Assembly: GCA_009760855.2 (NCBI GenBank)
Contig: WPIO01000023.1
Coordinates: forward strand, 3,600,501-3,664,500
From: Cristatella mucedo
Lineage: Eukaryota; Bryozoa; Phylactolaemata; Cristatellidae
Length of the DNA: 64,000 nt
Direction: 5' to 3'
Shown here: positions 28,256 to 64,000 of the stretch, piece by piece
Position numbering within the stretch: position 1 is the stretch's first letter
Layout of the letters: every line of letters starts with the position of its first letter
Notes under the pieces: model-generated
What the model saw: only the letters and a program-made list of their open reading frames with translations
The model's database searches: none
Told to the model about the DNA's origin: nothing
Translations under genes and position numbers: made by a program

Positions 28256-31250
28256 CTGCTGAGAAATTATAACAAAAACGAAAATTTATTTTTCGCAGGT
28301 GGGCAGAAAACTGCCCCTGGCTGGAATAGTTGCCTGGCCGAGACTGCTGTGAACATGGAGGATTCGCTTTGAATTACTGTGATCTTAGCCAAGTGGTAAG
28401 CTGCTCTTACTTCAGTCAGCGTTGGAAAGCTGTCTTCAAGCAGGCAATTCTTTATTACCCACTGCAAGCTACCTTGATATTGTAAGATTCATAATTGCAA
28501 TTGCTGCAATTATTAATTAATTCTGTTGCAGTCGGCGATTAAGGACTGCAACCAGTTCGTACAAACAGATCCAAGAAAATTACAGAAAACCTCAAGCCCA
28601 GACGCTGCCTAAGCCACGGCTTGATTGTCAAATGGAAACACTCCACACTTTCGTCGAACTGATGCGATAAAAAACCCCGTACTCGCATTTGCAAGCAGGT
28701 TTATTTTCAAAGGACAATTGAATTTACAGTTTGCTCAATCAAACCGAAACGCGCCGACCAAAAGTGCATGAAACTGGCAAACTGACACTAACAGTCACTG
28801 TAATAGCCATAAAGCATCATACTATTGAAATTATAGTCAACAGAATTCCAGCTGAATACTTCTAAGCAATAACAAAAGATCGTTTTCTCTATAGAAAATG
28901 CTAAAAGAATGCAAAGCAAATGTTCTAATAATTAAACACGGTATAGCGAGTTAGAAACAGCTGAATGAAATCCAACTTAGATTCAAGCAACCGTGATACA
29001 GTGAAAGCATTCCAAGACTATCTTGGAGTCTCGTCAGTTTCTGCTGTTCAATGGCAGTCAAGCTTCTCGATCATTCAGCAGATAATGCTTGTCCGGTAAG
29101 CGAGTGAGTTAACTGACTGAATAGCAGCAAGCAGGCTAAGCTCTTTTGGCACTGTGGAATTCAGCTATGAGATTCAGTCCGTGGTACACAAATAACAAAA
29201 TGACCAGACTCCTATGGGTAATGATTACGATAACAGGGTTTCAGCTAGGGTGACTCCCTACCAGAAATGGGAGGAAAGCAACCAAGTACTGTATAAACAG
29301 CAGAAGGCTGCATTACCGGGGCAACGCCGTGATCAAACTAGCCAAGCTAAAAACAAAACTACAATAGATACCAGACATCGATTGTCAAATATTCAGCTAA
29401 CAATATTGCAGGCAACTACTGATTAAGCACGCGGCACTTCGGCCTGCAACCTCACGTCAATACGATCTAGAGGGTAATACACGTAATGCAAATCGCACTA
29501 ATACGACCTTTGCAAAAACGCAGTAACTTTATTTGCCAACTGGGGAAGGCTACAACATCAGATATTGATTCACGGTAAGTAGTCATTCTAGTGCTAACAG
29601 CAAGACAGCAATTATTGTCCAACGTCAATGTAGGGAGCCATTAGCTGCCATTAAAACTAGCTGGCCAGCCTTATGCTACAACAGGTTAAACAATTTTGTC
29701 GACCTATTTGCTGGGTAGTTGCAGACCAAGGTTCAGATTCGTGAACAAGTAGAAACCACTCTGCCATAAAAGCACTTTCTCAGAAGAGTCACTCATCATT
29801 TGATCTTCAAATGATACCAAAAGCGGCTTTGGCTTTGAGGGTGCTATAGAAAACTCGCCTGCATAACACCTGCATTGTGGAGTTGCACATGAAGATACGT
29901 ATATACATATCATGAACATTTAAACATGCAATCTCTAAATCACAAAACTGAATATGTAACATGAAGCCTATATTCAAATGCGGTCACTTTAGAACCCCTA
30001 CCAGAAAATAATATAACGCACGAGTAGCCAAATTCTGAATACATTTACTTGCGTCAAAATTCCCATAAGAAAACCGATTTCAAATATCTCCAAGTGCAGG
30101 TTTGGCCCAGTGATTAAGGTGCTCACCTCAAACCAAGGTCAAGGCAAATGATGACCTGCATCATCGGCGGGAGCCCGGTGCATATGTGAATCGTTGCATA
30201 TGTGAAGCATCTGATTTTTCACATGGCAAAAGCTATAAAAAGTATGGTCATATTGACCTTGGGTGGAAACTTTAATTTCTCTACCATGCAGAAACAACCT
30301 ATGCCACTTTAAGAAAACCATCCTTATACGAGGTATCCGCGATAATACTAGCAATAGAGATATTGAACTAGGCCGGGCGATAATTCGGCATCTATACATC
30401 CTTTGAGTTTGCATACTCCTTCATCGTGTCAGATATTCCGGACAAAATATGGCTTCTCAAATTGAGAAGCCACTACTGGTTAATACCTAACACGAGATAA
30501 ATAATACATGGCCGTTACACAAAAGGTACCACTCGACTAATTTGCCAACAGCCACCCTGCCACATGAATAATAACAGATCTGTGTAACACGGAACTTGAC
30601 AACAAGCAAACATCTCAACAGTGCACCAAAACACTAAGGTGCTACAACAGCTAGGTTCAACTGCAGTGCCAAAGGGATTAAAGAACCTCAACAGCCGGCA
30701 ACACGGTCCAGCATCACAGTTATTTTCTCAGCACACCGGTGAACACCTGAATTCTGAGACATACACAAGTACGAGCAAGCGCATTACCGAGCAGCCAGGG
30801 TCCGTGTAAACGTTAGATGACTCCTGAATCCGCTTGATTAAGCAGCTTCGTCCCAGCCTCTTAACGCATGGTCCTATTAATCCGGCCATCCTCTATAGCG
30901 CAATCCCTCCGGGAAAGAAACCAAGAGCGATCCACAAGAGATCCAGTCCTTGCATTAGCTCAGCTTTACGATCCTAGAGCGCGATCCTCAGCATAGCGAC
31001 TCCCGATTCCTAAACGGTTTCCCGATTTTGCAAATCCTAAGCGTTCTCCCTCCGCTTGCATCCACCAACAAGCCAAAGGTCCTGAACCTTTGCAAAAAAA
31101 GATAATCAGTTGTATTACGCAGTCCAATTAAAGCGTTTGCCGGTGCCCGGGTACGTTAACACCGAGTGCAAGCGCGCACGAGAACCGGCTGCTGAGCTCA
31201 GGGAGAAAACCCGGCATGGCAGCATACCCTCAATTCCAAACTCCATATCG
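28255..31250. other. No gene recognised
   Basis: Three kilobases with only a degenerate SINE-1 (about 28375-28470, plus) and a partial SINE-2 at 30095-30215. No exon or RNA gene is recognised. Confidence 0.5.
30095..30215 (+). repeat. SINE-2 copy, degenerate
   Basis: The head is TTGGCCCAGTGATTAAGGTG and a degraded box B region follows, then GGTGCATATGTGAA. The LINE-A-like stem-loop tail is lost. Confidence 0.65.
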
Positions 31251-31263
31251 GGTCAGAAGTCCT

Positions 31264-31269
31264 TTTATT
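31264..31269 (-). terminator. Candidate SRSF1/9 poly(A) signal AATAAA
   Basis: A minus-strand AATAAA lies about 245 bases after the SRSF stop codon, on the correct strand. Longer 3' UTRs cannot be excluded. Confidence 0.4.
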
Positions 31270-31511
31270 TCACATCTGCTTTGCCCGCACGAACAGCAGA
31301 ACATGGCACAGCGCCAGCTATCTTGGCACGATCCTGTCCAGGCTATCTAGGAAAATACGCAAAACAATAATGAAATACACATGTGCAATAGATACAGAAG
31401 GTGTCAGCAGACGAACCGCCACCCCCAAGGCACGAGCCCCTGCCGCCGGACCATGAACGGTCAGACGTGCGGCTGCCAGGACCGCATTGCTGTGACAACT
31501 CGAGAATTCGT

Positions 31512-31664
31512 TCAGGGCGACCGCGACCTGTTGGCCGGCGAGTAGCTGGGCGAATCTCGAGATCGACGTCCAGCTGGCGAGCGACTTCGACTCCTTGACC
31601 TTGAGCCATCACCGCCACCGCCAGATTTGCCGTCTTCTCTGACTCGGATGTATGACGTCTCGCC
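31512..31664 (-). CDS. SRSF1: SRSF1/9 exon 4 (RS domain, stop)
   Basis: The acceptor is TTTGAAG before GGCGAGACG, phase 0. It encodes residues 171-220, from [11 protein letters not shown] through a Gly run to [16 protein letters not shown], with TGA at 31512-31514. Confidence 0.92.
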   Translation of the reverse strand, partial: GETSYIRVREDGKSGGGGDGSRSRSRSRSPAGRRSRDSPSYSPANRSRSP

Positions 31665-34600
31665 CTTCAAAGGTATGCATGCTGTGCTAGACTGTGACGA
31701 AGCCAAGCAAGACTCCACATTACATAAAGCAACTATTGTTTCACCTATTTGCTCCTTTTCACACACTCAAAAACTAGGCCAGCCATCTGATCAAGTTTTA
31801 ACAAAACTCATTAGCCGAAACCAGTACGCTACAAGCAGACTTGCATGCAAATCAATTCTTCCACCCATAAAAAATTTAAAATTTACTTTGTCCAAAAACT
31901 AGACCGTTTACACAACTGACAGCCTGTCAACATGAGCCCCAATGAGTTTTTTGTAGCAACCAAGATCCAAGCATTTCAAAACAAACGGTGCATTCCAAAT
32001 AATGCTGCCGTGACATGTGTGCATATCTATGTTATGAGATCAAATTGCCCACTTACTAGAGTAACAGCATACGCAACTAGCCTTCTAGCAATGTTAGGAC
32101 ACTCAAGGTAGCCCTGCAGACTCAGATAAGCACACAAGACCAGTGCTTGTACCACGACAGAACGTAGCACCAAACACAACTTTTTATTACAGCATTTAGT
32201 GGAACTTTGTGATTTGTTCGTCCTTGGTGTGCGCCATGCCTGCTTACACTGTGCCTGCTGCTTGGGGATGTTACCACTCATTTGATGTTTTTTTTTTATA
32301 CAGCATCAGTAAAGTACCTAGAAAGAGATTAGGTTATCTAAGGATGCTACACAAACGCATTATTATTATTGCGTTTAGCTCGCTGGCATACAAGGGAGCA
32401 GTGAAAAGTCAGTACAGCTGCAACCTCCACATGGATGTGGCCAAAAGTGCTTGGTTAAGCAGTATGAATATGTGGTCATGTGAACATTCCTTCATGCTAC
32501 ATCACAATCGAACAGGTGTGCCCATGTGTACTATATGGCCAAGCCTGTATATTTCTATACTTTCTATATTGCTATTCTATTATGCTAGCTGGGTAAACAT
32601 GTCCACATAGGCCCTAATGTACCTAAGCCACGACGAGAAACCAACGTGCGCTACACCCGGCAAGCATGCCTGCACACACAGTACAGCTTGTCCATGCACA
32701 CATGCACTCTAGTTGGTTCGTATGCTAGTCAGTATGGCAGTCCACTGCCAGCTTAAGATGCCAACACCAACACAGGGTGCTCACCAATGAGGTATATATG
32801 TACTATGATATTCAAGGTTCGATTCATATCCAAACACCGAGTTTAAAGCGCCATGATACCGACCAAGTTCTCCTAGGGTGCTACACAAATGCCTTATTAT
32901 TATTATAATTACTTATTAAAAATGTTGAATTGCCCAGACCAAACGAATTGAAATTTCTATCAATGATGTGACGTTTTCTACAACAAACCAGCAAAACCAC
33001 AACCCAGCTTAACAGACCAAGGCAGAAAAGGACAGGTGGAACTCAGCCGATTTGGCTTCAAACCATTTCCATAAGGATGGTAGTCAGCTTACTTCCATAC
33101 ACTAGCCTCCAAAGAAAAAGCCAGCATGGTAGCCCATCAAGGTGCCAGTCAAATTGACAGCAGTATAGTTAACTCATCCACTCAATATTAGTATTACAGC
33201 CTGCAAACACAATGTGGTTGTCACTCGACAGAAGTGTTTAAGAGTGAACCCACGATGAAAACAAATCAACCGTCTCTGGGTCGATGCAGTCATTACATTG
33301 CCTTACGAAAGATATGATATTCTATGTCAAAAAAGACAGGATACCACTTTAAAAACACTCATGTGATGAAGGGTCGGCACTACCAACTTAGCCCCAGGGT
33401 TCGGAGCTTTTCACAGCCCGGGCCTTGGGTTCGAGCCCTGAAGTGGGCGATTCTTTATTGACAGCTGCAATCGGTAGTGATAACCGGGAAGGCTCTTGTG
33501 CTGCTACACGAATGAGGCAGTTAAATCAAGTAATGAATGGAAACTGCCCCAAGAGAGCGACTCAAACCATCCCGGGTCAAATTAAACGATGCATATAATT
33601 ATTAGCATTCAGAGAATAATTATTATTATGAGCTACAGTCCATAGCAAGTCTTTATTCAAAGCATCGACAGTCATGCAGTTGATTAAGGGCTCAACTCAA
33701 AAGGTCTGCTACAAGGACAGAGTCACCTGTCATGAACTATGTTAAACAATAAGGACAGATCCCTGAAGCCAGCAGGTACTTGCAGAATACCTCATGCGAC
33801 TTGAACTTTGTGTCGTCCAGCTTCCTGACGGCATACTTAAGATCCTCAAACCTCAGATACTCCACGATGCCGGTGCCATCACGAAGCACATCGGCATAGC
33901 ATACATCGCCGGCTTCTCTCATGTGGTCCTTCAGGTCTTGCCAGCTGCCGGTGGGTGGCAGACCTGAAGATGCAAGTGCAACAGACTTGTTAGCAAGCAC
34001 ACCACAAAGAGCCCACGAATTCGCGTGTCATGCCAGGCAAATATACGATGAACGCGGTGTCGGCGGCAAAACCAACATTCAGGCCTCTCTCTAAAACGAC
34101 TAGTCAACCAGAGAGCACAGACCTGTGATGACGGCACGGAAGTCGGATCGCCTTGACGGTGGTCCACTTCTTCCACCTCTGTCGCCACCCATTCCACCTC
34201 TTGGTCCTCTCATGCCGTTATTGCTTCGTGGGAACTCGACTTTCAGGGTATAGCCATCGTAGTTGTAGCCATCTCGGCTTTTTACAGCATCTTCTGCATC
34301 ACTATAACATAAAAGTACAGCAAATGAACTGAACTATCAAGCAAAGTATCCAAAACAGCTTGCAGCTTTATCGACCACTAGTGGTTAGGCAAATCAAACC
34401 TGGGTGATGCAAACCATGAAGACTCATTCATGCCACTTGGGCATACACTGATCAATCACATCACTCCTCCCATACCTGCACCGGCTCAGGCAGCAAGACC
34501 CATGGACTTAATCCTAGATTGCTTTAATCTCTTAATTTGACCTGGAAGTTGCTGGAAACTGACCTCTGCTTCCTCCGACGTTACCATTAAAGCAGAGCCA

Positions 34601-35623
34601 AACCCACTTGTTCCTAACCAGCTTTCAAGTGCCTAATCAGAAGTTCTAAGGTTGCTACACATGACACATTGTTAATGTTATTAGTGCAAAAATCCAAGCA
34701 GTGTCTGGAAAAACTACGACTTCGTTATGATTAGGAATGTTATATATTACCACCTGTTTGACGGGCCCACACAATAATGGGCAAAGGACTTTTAAGAACT
34801 CGGCTGCTCCTCCCTCCCGTTAGCATACCCTATATCCCACCTGAGCAAATGCACGCAACCATCAGTCCACGAGGACATCATGCAACCATGCCTCTTGCGC
34901 AACTTGAGCCCTAGATTTAGGGCTCCTCTCCGAGCATATTAGCCTCTTATCAACAAAGAACGACCTCGTAACGCAAAGGCAATAAGGTCAAGTACATCAC
35001 TAACGAAGGCCGGTGAACATAATGGAACAATTTTGCAAGCATTTGTACGTTCTTCGATGTTCAGCCATTATGGAGCGCCCGCTCAGAAAGAGATCAATCA
35101 CGAACGCCGGAGTGGTTTACTGCATCAACAACTGACGCTGTGATGACGGCTAAATATAACGATTTATTCAACAAAATTAAAAAAGTTCAAAAATCCACAG
35201 GTGTACATGTAGAATTGAGGACTACGACCAATAATGAACCACTACTTATTCCTGCTTAATCGGAGTCTTGAGTTGTCTACCCAGGACACTTCGCCAAGAC
35301 TAATGGCGGCATTCAGTTTTTCATTTTAAATCAAGCACAAACTAACGCATAGCAGTTAAAATAAAAATACCTAAATATATACCAGTGAAAGGCAACGAGC
35401 GTAGTACCATGTAAATATAGAGCCGGCTAATAAGCAATGCTTCGAACGCTGGCGGCAAAACATACCGTGAATCCTCGAACTCGACGAACGCAAAGGGTGG
35501 CCCTCTTCGATTTTTGAGGTCGACGAACTTTATTTTCCCATACTTATAAAACAAATCTTCAACGTCACGAGGACGGATGTCAGGCGGGAGGTTTCCAACG
35601 TAGATTCGTGTATCGCGAGACAT
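31512..35623 (-). CDS. SRSF1: SR splicing factor, SRSF1/SRSF9 pro-orthologue (4 coding exons)
   Basis: The product is a nuclear SR protein that binds exonic enhancers and promotes splice-site choice. The coding exons 35466-35623, 34123-34301, 33791-33963 and 31512-31664 join in frame to 220 residues (human SRSF1 248, SRSF9 221). RRM1 has RNP2 IYVGNL (7-12) and RNP1 GPPFAFVEF (41-49). A Gly/Arg linker covers about 79-104. The second, pseudo-RRM carries the invariant SWQDLKDH signature (119-126). A short RS tail of about 31 residues (189-219) ends the protein. RRM2 wording ([24 protein letters not shown]) is close to SRSF9, while the Gly linker and RS tail resemble SRSF1. An in-frame upstream extension to 35746 exists, but the family start [12 protein letters not shown] supports 35623. 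It is divergent from HEATR6. Confidence 0.93.
31665..33790 (-). other. SRSF1/9 intron 3 (2.1 kb)
   Basis: This is the largest intron of the gene. It contains a LINE tail fragment at 32300-32370 (plus), a SINE/LINE tail at about 32830-32905 and a near-complete SINE-1 at 33385-33530. No conserved alternative exon could be recognised by eye. Confidence 0.7.
33385..33530 (+). repeat. SINE-1 copy in SRSF1/9 intron 3
   Basis: The head is AACTTAGCCCCAGGGTTCGG, box B TTGGGTTCGAGCCC and body GCTGCAATCGGTAGTGATAA. The 3' end is GAATGAGGCAGTTAAATCA. It is antisense to the host gene. Confidence 0.75.
33791..33963 (-). CDS. SRSF1: SRSF1/9 exon 3 (pseudo-RRM core)
   Basis: The acceptor is TTCAG|GT and the donor GAG|GTATTC. 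It encodes residues 113-170, including [20 protein letters not shown] and DDTKFKSHE. The phases (1 in, 0 out) fit the neighbours. Confidence 0.94.
34123..34301 (-). CDS. SRSF1: SRSF1/9 exon 2 (end of RRM1, Gly linker)
   Basis: The acceptor is GTTATAG|T and the donor ACAG|GTCTGT. It encodes residues 53-113: [18 protein letters not shown], then VEFPRS, the Gly/Arg linker and [12 protein letters not shown]. The 5' boundary, inside the Arg of the EDxR-DAEDA motif, matches the human intron position as I recall it. Confidence 0.94.
35466..35623 (-). CDS. SRSF1: SRSF1/9 exon 1 (RRM1 start)
   Basis: The ATG at 35623 starts [17 protein letters not shown]. The donor is TCACG|GTATGT, phase 2. RNP1 (FAFVEF) is complete within this exon. 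Confidence 0.93.
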
Positions 35624-35746
35624 ATTCCAACCGACACACAACAGCAAAAGCCGGCAAGTAAAATGGAGTCTGCGGAAGCGGCGGCACACCGCCGCAGCGT
35701 TAGCTTGAACAATGATCAGAAACAGCTTTACTCTTAAACTAATCAA

Positions 35747-36819
35747 ATTGTGTATTAAATAAATTTCTAAGTAAATTAAAAATTAAATATGCGTGTATAT
35801 TGATGAGATCAACACCATCTACACACACTTTCGATTTAGGTTATGCGTGTCGTCGTAACCCGGAAGAGACCGCTATCATTAATCGCCGGCGGGGCCGATG
35901 ATTATTGACTCGCGTGCGATCTCATGCGACGTCTTATTGAAGGAAAACGACCACCCTTTTTTCCTGTGACTCCGGAATATGCCTGCCTTTCACTCGAGAC
36001 ACAGCGTTAGTAATATATTATAGAACTCACGACCTTACGACAGTATACTGCCTGGACCGTCACCTCGAGCCACTGGTAGTGAGTCATAGAAGCAACTCAA
36101 ATACCGACCGGTATGGAGAAATCTGATATCAATAGTACCCACACCTCAGAACTAAGTCCTTGCGCTTTAGTGATATCTTCTGGCTCTATATTCCACAGCA
36201 CGAAAGCAAGCGAGCAAGACGACGATGTGATTCCGATTATGAGCTCGAGCAATACGCCTTGAAATTCTCGAAACCTTGTTGATTCTAAAGACCGGCATGA
36301 CATCTAGGAGTGCATCAGAATTGATCACCGAAATGCAAAGTCGCCGCTGCGCACAAAGCGATCTGAAGCATCGAACCTGTGTTTAAACTCTAGACAGTGG
36401 TGCTCTGCTTGTACCTCCCATGGTGCTCATGCTGGGAGTAAGTACGATATTCTAACGGAGACGCTGAGCATTTGGCTTAGCTTTTACGAGCACCTTCATT
36501 TAGAAGATGATCTTATTTGAGTCTGGCATCATACTTTTACCTATTTTTAATGAGACGTCAAGTGTGAACAGATTAGTTTTCGATAGCATAACAATACAAG
36601 CTGCCCCAGAATGAATAGTAAGTGCAAATTTCGGTATCAGAAAGTGTACTTTTGAATACCTACATTTTATATTCTCGTTTTATTGAGTTTATTAAAGTAT
36701 CTGATCATACAACGTTTTCATGGCTTAAATTACTCCGAAAACCTCTAAAGCCGATATGAAGTTTGTCTTCGAGAGCCGACTGATGTGACGAAGACTAATG
36801 AATTTCCGTCTGTAATTCC
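35747..36819. other. Intergenic, between divergent SRSF1/9 and HEATR6
   Basis: No gene or repeat is recognised. It presumably holds the SRSF1/9 promoter, but no TATA box or clear motif stands out. Confidence 0.5.
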
Positions 36820-37420
36820 AGAACAACTAAGTCGGTGGTACGCAGGGGAGTTTCCTATGGCGCGATCGCAGGCTGGGCGGATTTCGGTGTGAATAGGTGG
36901 CGAGCAGACTTCGTCTCACGAAGCAAAGAGAAAGTAAGAAGCGTAGCTGAGTACGGAAGTCAGTCAAGGAAGTGAGTGGCTTGTAAGTAGCAGCTCATGA
37001 CGCCTAGAAAAGATGTGCCACGGTCGCTAGCAGGAGATTTAATTTTTTTGCGATAGAACCGTGAAAGAGGGTTCCACAGTCTAGGACCTGCAGAGTGCAG
37101 CTTCTCTCGCCAACTGTCTTTAAGCGAAGGCACGGAACCGCTAATTTATTGTCCGTAGATGACCTCAGGGCTCGATTCCACAAAAGACCTGAGGGATCAA
37201 GACTGAAACTGGTGCGGCCCTTCAGCTGGGTATGTAAGAGCCAAGCCATGGCAAGCCTTATGGGTCAGTGTACGAACTTAACTGTATATCCGTTGATCGA
37301 CCTGGAGCCATCGCAGCTCCATTAGCAAACGAGACACGTGGCTAAACCTCTGGGGTTGTTTTAACTAGCCTTGAAGCCATATTAACCAAAAGCAGCAGAG
37401 GCTTAACAGTTTTTTTCCTG
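36820..37420 (-). pseudogene. LINE-B 3' half, uninterrupted copy
   Basis: The minus-strand RT tail reads LKGRTSFSLDPSGLLWNRAL, then STDNKLAVPCLRLKTVGERS and LQVLDCGTLFHGS. A 3' UTR follows, ending in a degraded GGAATTACAGACGG motif near 36820. It serves as the reference that exposes the nested insertion at 4806-5445. Confidence 0.75.
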
Positions 37421-37834
37421 TAGCATGGCTAAATCGAATTGCAGTAGTTGAGCCTGGACAGAACCAAGGAGCTAGTTAAATTTTTAGCAGATCACCGTAT
37501 TAGGCACCTCCAAATCATATAAATTTATCCAAACTGATGGATAGCTGTGGAGGCAGACTTTTATTAACGAAACTTTCAGATTTTAAGCAGTTATTACAGA
37601 GAACACCTAAATTCCAAGCTCATAATGCCGGTTTCGCAACAGCATAATCTATTGAAAAAACAAAATCTCCAAGGCCAGCCGATGAAGGTATATCAGTCTT
37701 CAATTGTCGGCTTCGCTTGCCCAAAACTTCTGGACGTATGCAAAGTTCTGAGATGATCTCAACAACTAAGAAGCTTACTTAGAGCAAGCGCTACGCTCGC
37801 CTTTGGCATCTATACCTATCTGGAATACTCTTTG

Positions 37835-37925
37835 CAGCAAATGTAAATTGCCTAGAAAGAGATCGAGTTCTCTGAGGGCACAATATCAAATGCATTATTA
37901 TTATATTATTATTTTTATATTCCCT
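37835..37925 (+). mobile_element. LINE-A 3' tail just upstream of HEATR6
   Basis: CTTTGCAGCAAATGTAAATTG is followed by the stem-loop (ATTG paired with CAAT around AGAGATCGAGTTCTCT) and an (ATT)n end. The end lies only about 80 bases before the HEATR6 start codon. Confidence 0.8.
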
Positions 37926-38006
37926 TATCCCCGCATCATACGGTGACGCTAACGGAAACCGAGGCTTGACGGTCACCCCACAGCCGGTCCATTTCCGACG
38001 CATGTT

Positions 38007-62557
<24,551 letters not shown>

Positions 62558-64000
62558 GTAAGTGTTTCGTAAGAGCAAATAGCCCGGTCTATAACTTCAA
62601 ACTTGGACAGTGTGCCTTTTCCAACAGCCCGACTCGTGCAATGATTCTAATTTGTCACGTCCCCCTGCCGTTTTCTTGCCTTGCAAGAGTGCTCTGCCGA
62701 CGACGACGATCTTGCTGCTTGCTGTGCAGTGTTTGCACCCTCCACATTCTTTATGTTAACTCGTTGTTAGTACACGGCTCGAGCTTTTTTGCACTTGTCA
62801 GCGTTCACAGTGCTGGATATTGTGGCAACTATTTTTGGGCAGATGACAGTCTTTTGAGGATGCATGTGCTCTCGAGCTCTACCGATCGCTAGACCGGCTG
62901 AAACCATGCACAGCGAGACTTTGCAGTGCTCGCTGATGAAATGTTGGCAGAGCAGAGAGCGACTGCTAATAGTCAGCCTTGTGATAGGAAGCAAACCTCG
63001 GACACAAATTACTCGGTCACTTTCTTTGGACCACGTGTCTTCGACCCTGTGTTTCTTGTACATACACGTGCAGTTAACCTCCGCGCTTGTGGCCGTCCAA
63101 AATAAACCGCCCATGTCCTGCTGGCTTGCACGAGGCCAGCCGGACCAGGCCGACCGGGAGCGTTACAAATGGTAGCCTATTCCTAGCTGTGTGAAGCAAA
63201 ATGGCATCGGCTCGCTGTTGCAGAAACAGTAGCAGCAACGTGTCATTGACAGAGACAAGAATAGTGAAATTCGTGCACAACATTCGGCCCACTCAGTTTA
63301 CAGTGACTGTTCCCATTCTAGTTTTGGCCTCTGTCCTTAAGTATGTGGGGCTTAGTCATTATTTTGGACGGCCGTGTGCGTTCTTACTCTCTTACATGAA
63401 CGACAAGCGCCTAGTCGGTGGCACTACGTAGACAAGAAATCGGTCAGCCCAGCGTGACTGTTCAGCTGACCATTTCCATATTCCTGCTTATTTCCGTTTT
63501 GGAGCTTTACCTACTACAGCTGTTTCTGTGCTTTGTGTACACGTGTAAAATCAGCCTGAGCTGAAACACTTGAAACACTTAGTTTGCAACTGCTTATATA
63601 ATAAAACTGGCCGTCGCTGGAATTACTTGCCTCTTCTAAAGGCTGTCGTTGTCTGAAACTGTCACTGGTTTGTGCCGGCGACTACAGCTAGCTCTGTCCA
63701 TCTGCTGGCCTATCTGCTTTTGCTAGAGCCTTTATAAAAATGATAATAAGTTTTTTTTATAATGCCCCGAGATAACTTAATCTCTATTCAGGCGTGTTAC
63801 AACTCGCTGCCAGAGAAGCAATAACGATTAGTTAATGACACATAGTGTATCTTGCTCACACGCCCAGGCAAAAGCACACAAGTATCTTATTTAGTATCTT
63901 ACTTAGAGAAGCATTCAAAAGCGCACAAAAGACATGATTGCCGGTTGCTTGGACTCCCAGCTAGCAACGTTCTCACTCAATCATCCACATGTAAGCAAAG
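62558..64000 (+). other. HEATR6 intron 19 (start), no exon recognised
   Basis: No HEATR6 segment such as the human VRWNACYAMGN block is seen before the window edge. A SINE/LINE tail in minus orientation lies at about 63740-63850. Confidence 0.6.

Noticed and set aside
35624-35746. N-terminal extension of the SRSF protein to 35746
   Set aside because: It is in frame but hydrophobic and unlike any SR protein; the family start at [12 protein letters not shown] fits 35623.

Overview
This window is nuclear DNA from a metazoan, most likely a non-vertebrate. It has spliced genes with conserved GT-AG introns, abundant CR1/L2-like LINE debris, two tRNA-derived SINE families, decayed Tc1/mariner copies, a hAT-type MITE and long dinucleotide microsatellites. 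The sequence does not identify the species. A single SRSF1/SRSF9-type gene lying beside TRIAP1 suggests a lineage that did not share the vertebrate genome duplications.

Four genes are supported. (1) SRD5A3 (polyprenol reductase) is a complete intronless gene on the minus strand at 7203-8132. (2) TRIAP1 (twin CX9C protein, Mdm35 family) is on the minus strand, with exon 1 at 21906-22046 and exon 2 at 16633-16734, giving an 80-residue protein. (3) An SRSF1/SRSF9-type splicing factor is on the minus strand, with four coding exons between 31512 and 35623 and 220 residues. (4) HEATR6 is on the plus strand from 38007, with 19 coding exons placed up to 62557. About 971 residues are present and the C-terminal part lies beyond the right edge. 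All splice phases in the three spliced models join without a frame break.

Layout: 1-7.2 kb is LINE debris, including a nested LINE pair at 4.6-5.9 kb. 7.2-8.1 kb is SRD5A3. 9.3-16.6 kb holds SINEs and a LINE mosaic. 16.6-22.3 kb is TRIAP1 with a repeat-filled intron. 23-28 kb holds a SINE with an inserted segment, two decayed Tc1 elements and, between them, a diverged tandem array of about 175-bp period. 28.3-31.2 kb is nearly featureless. 31.3-35.7 kb is the SRSF gene. 38.0-64.0 kb is HEATR6, whose introns carry LINE, SINE and MITE insertions and long GA/CT tracts.

The genes do not form a pathway: they act in N-glycosylation lipid supply, mitochondrial lipid transfer, mRNA splicing and an unassigned HEAT-repeat role. 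Their order is informative. In human, TRIAP1 neighbours SRSF9 on 12q24, and SRSF1 and HEATR6 both lie on 17q22-q23. TRIAP1, an SRSF1/9 gene and HEATR6 within 46 kb here look like the pre-duplication arrangement.

The repeats also tell a story. The main LINE family (LINE-A here) ends in a self-complementary stem-loop whose arms covary between copies, and one SINE family (SINE-2) carries the same tail. LINE-A and LINE-B have inserted into each other in both directions, so their activity overlapped. Human comparisons are from memory; no database search was run.
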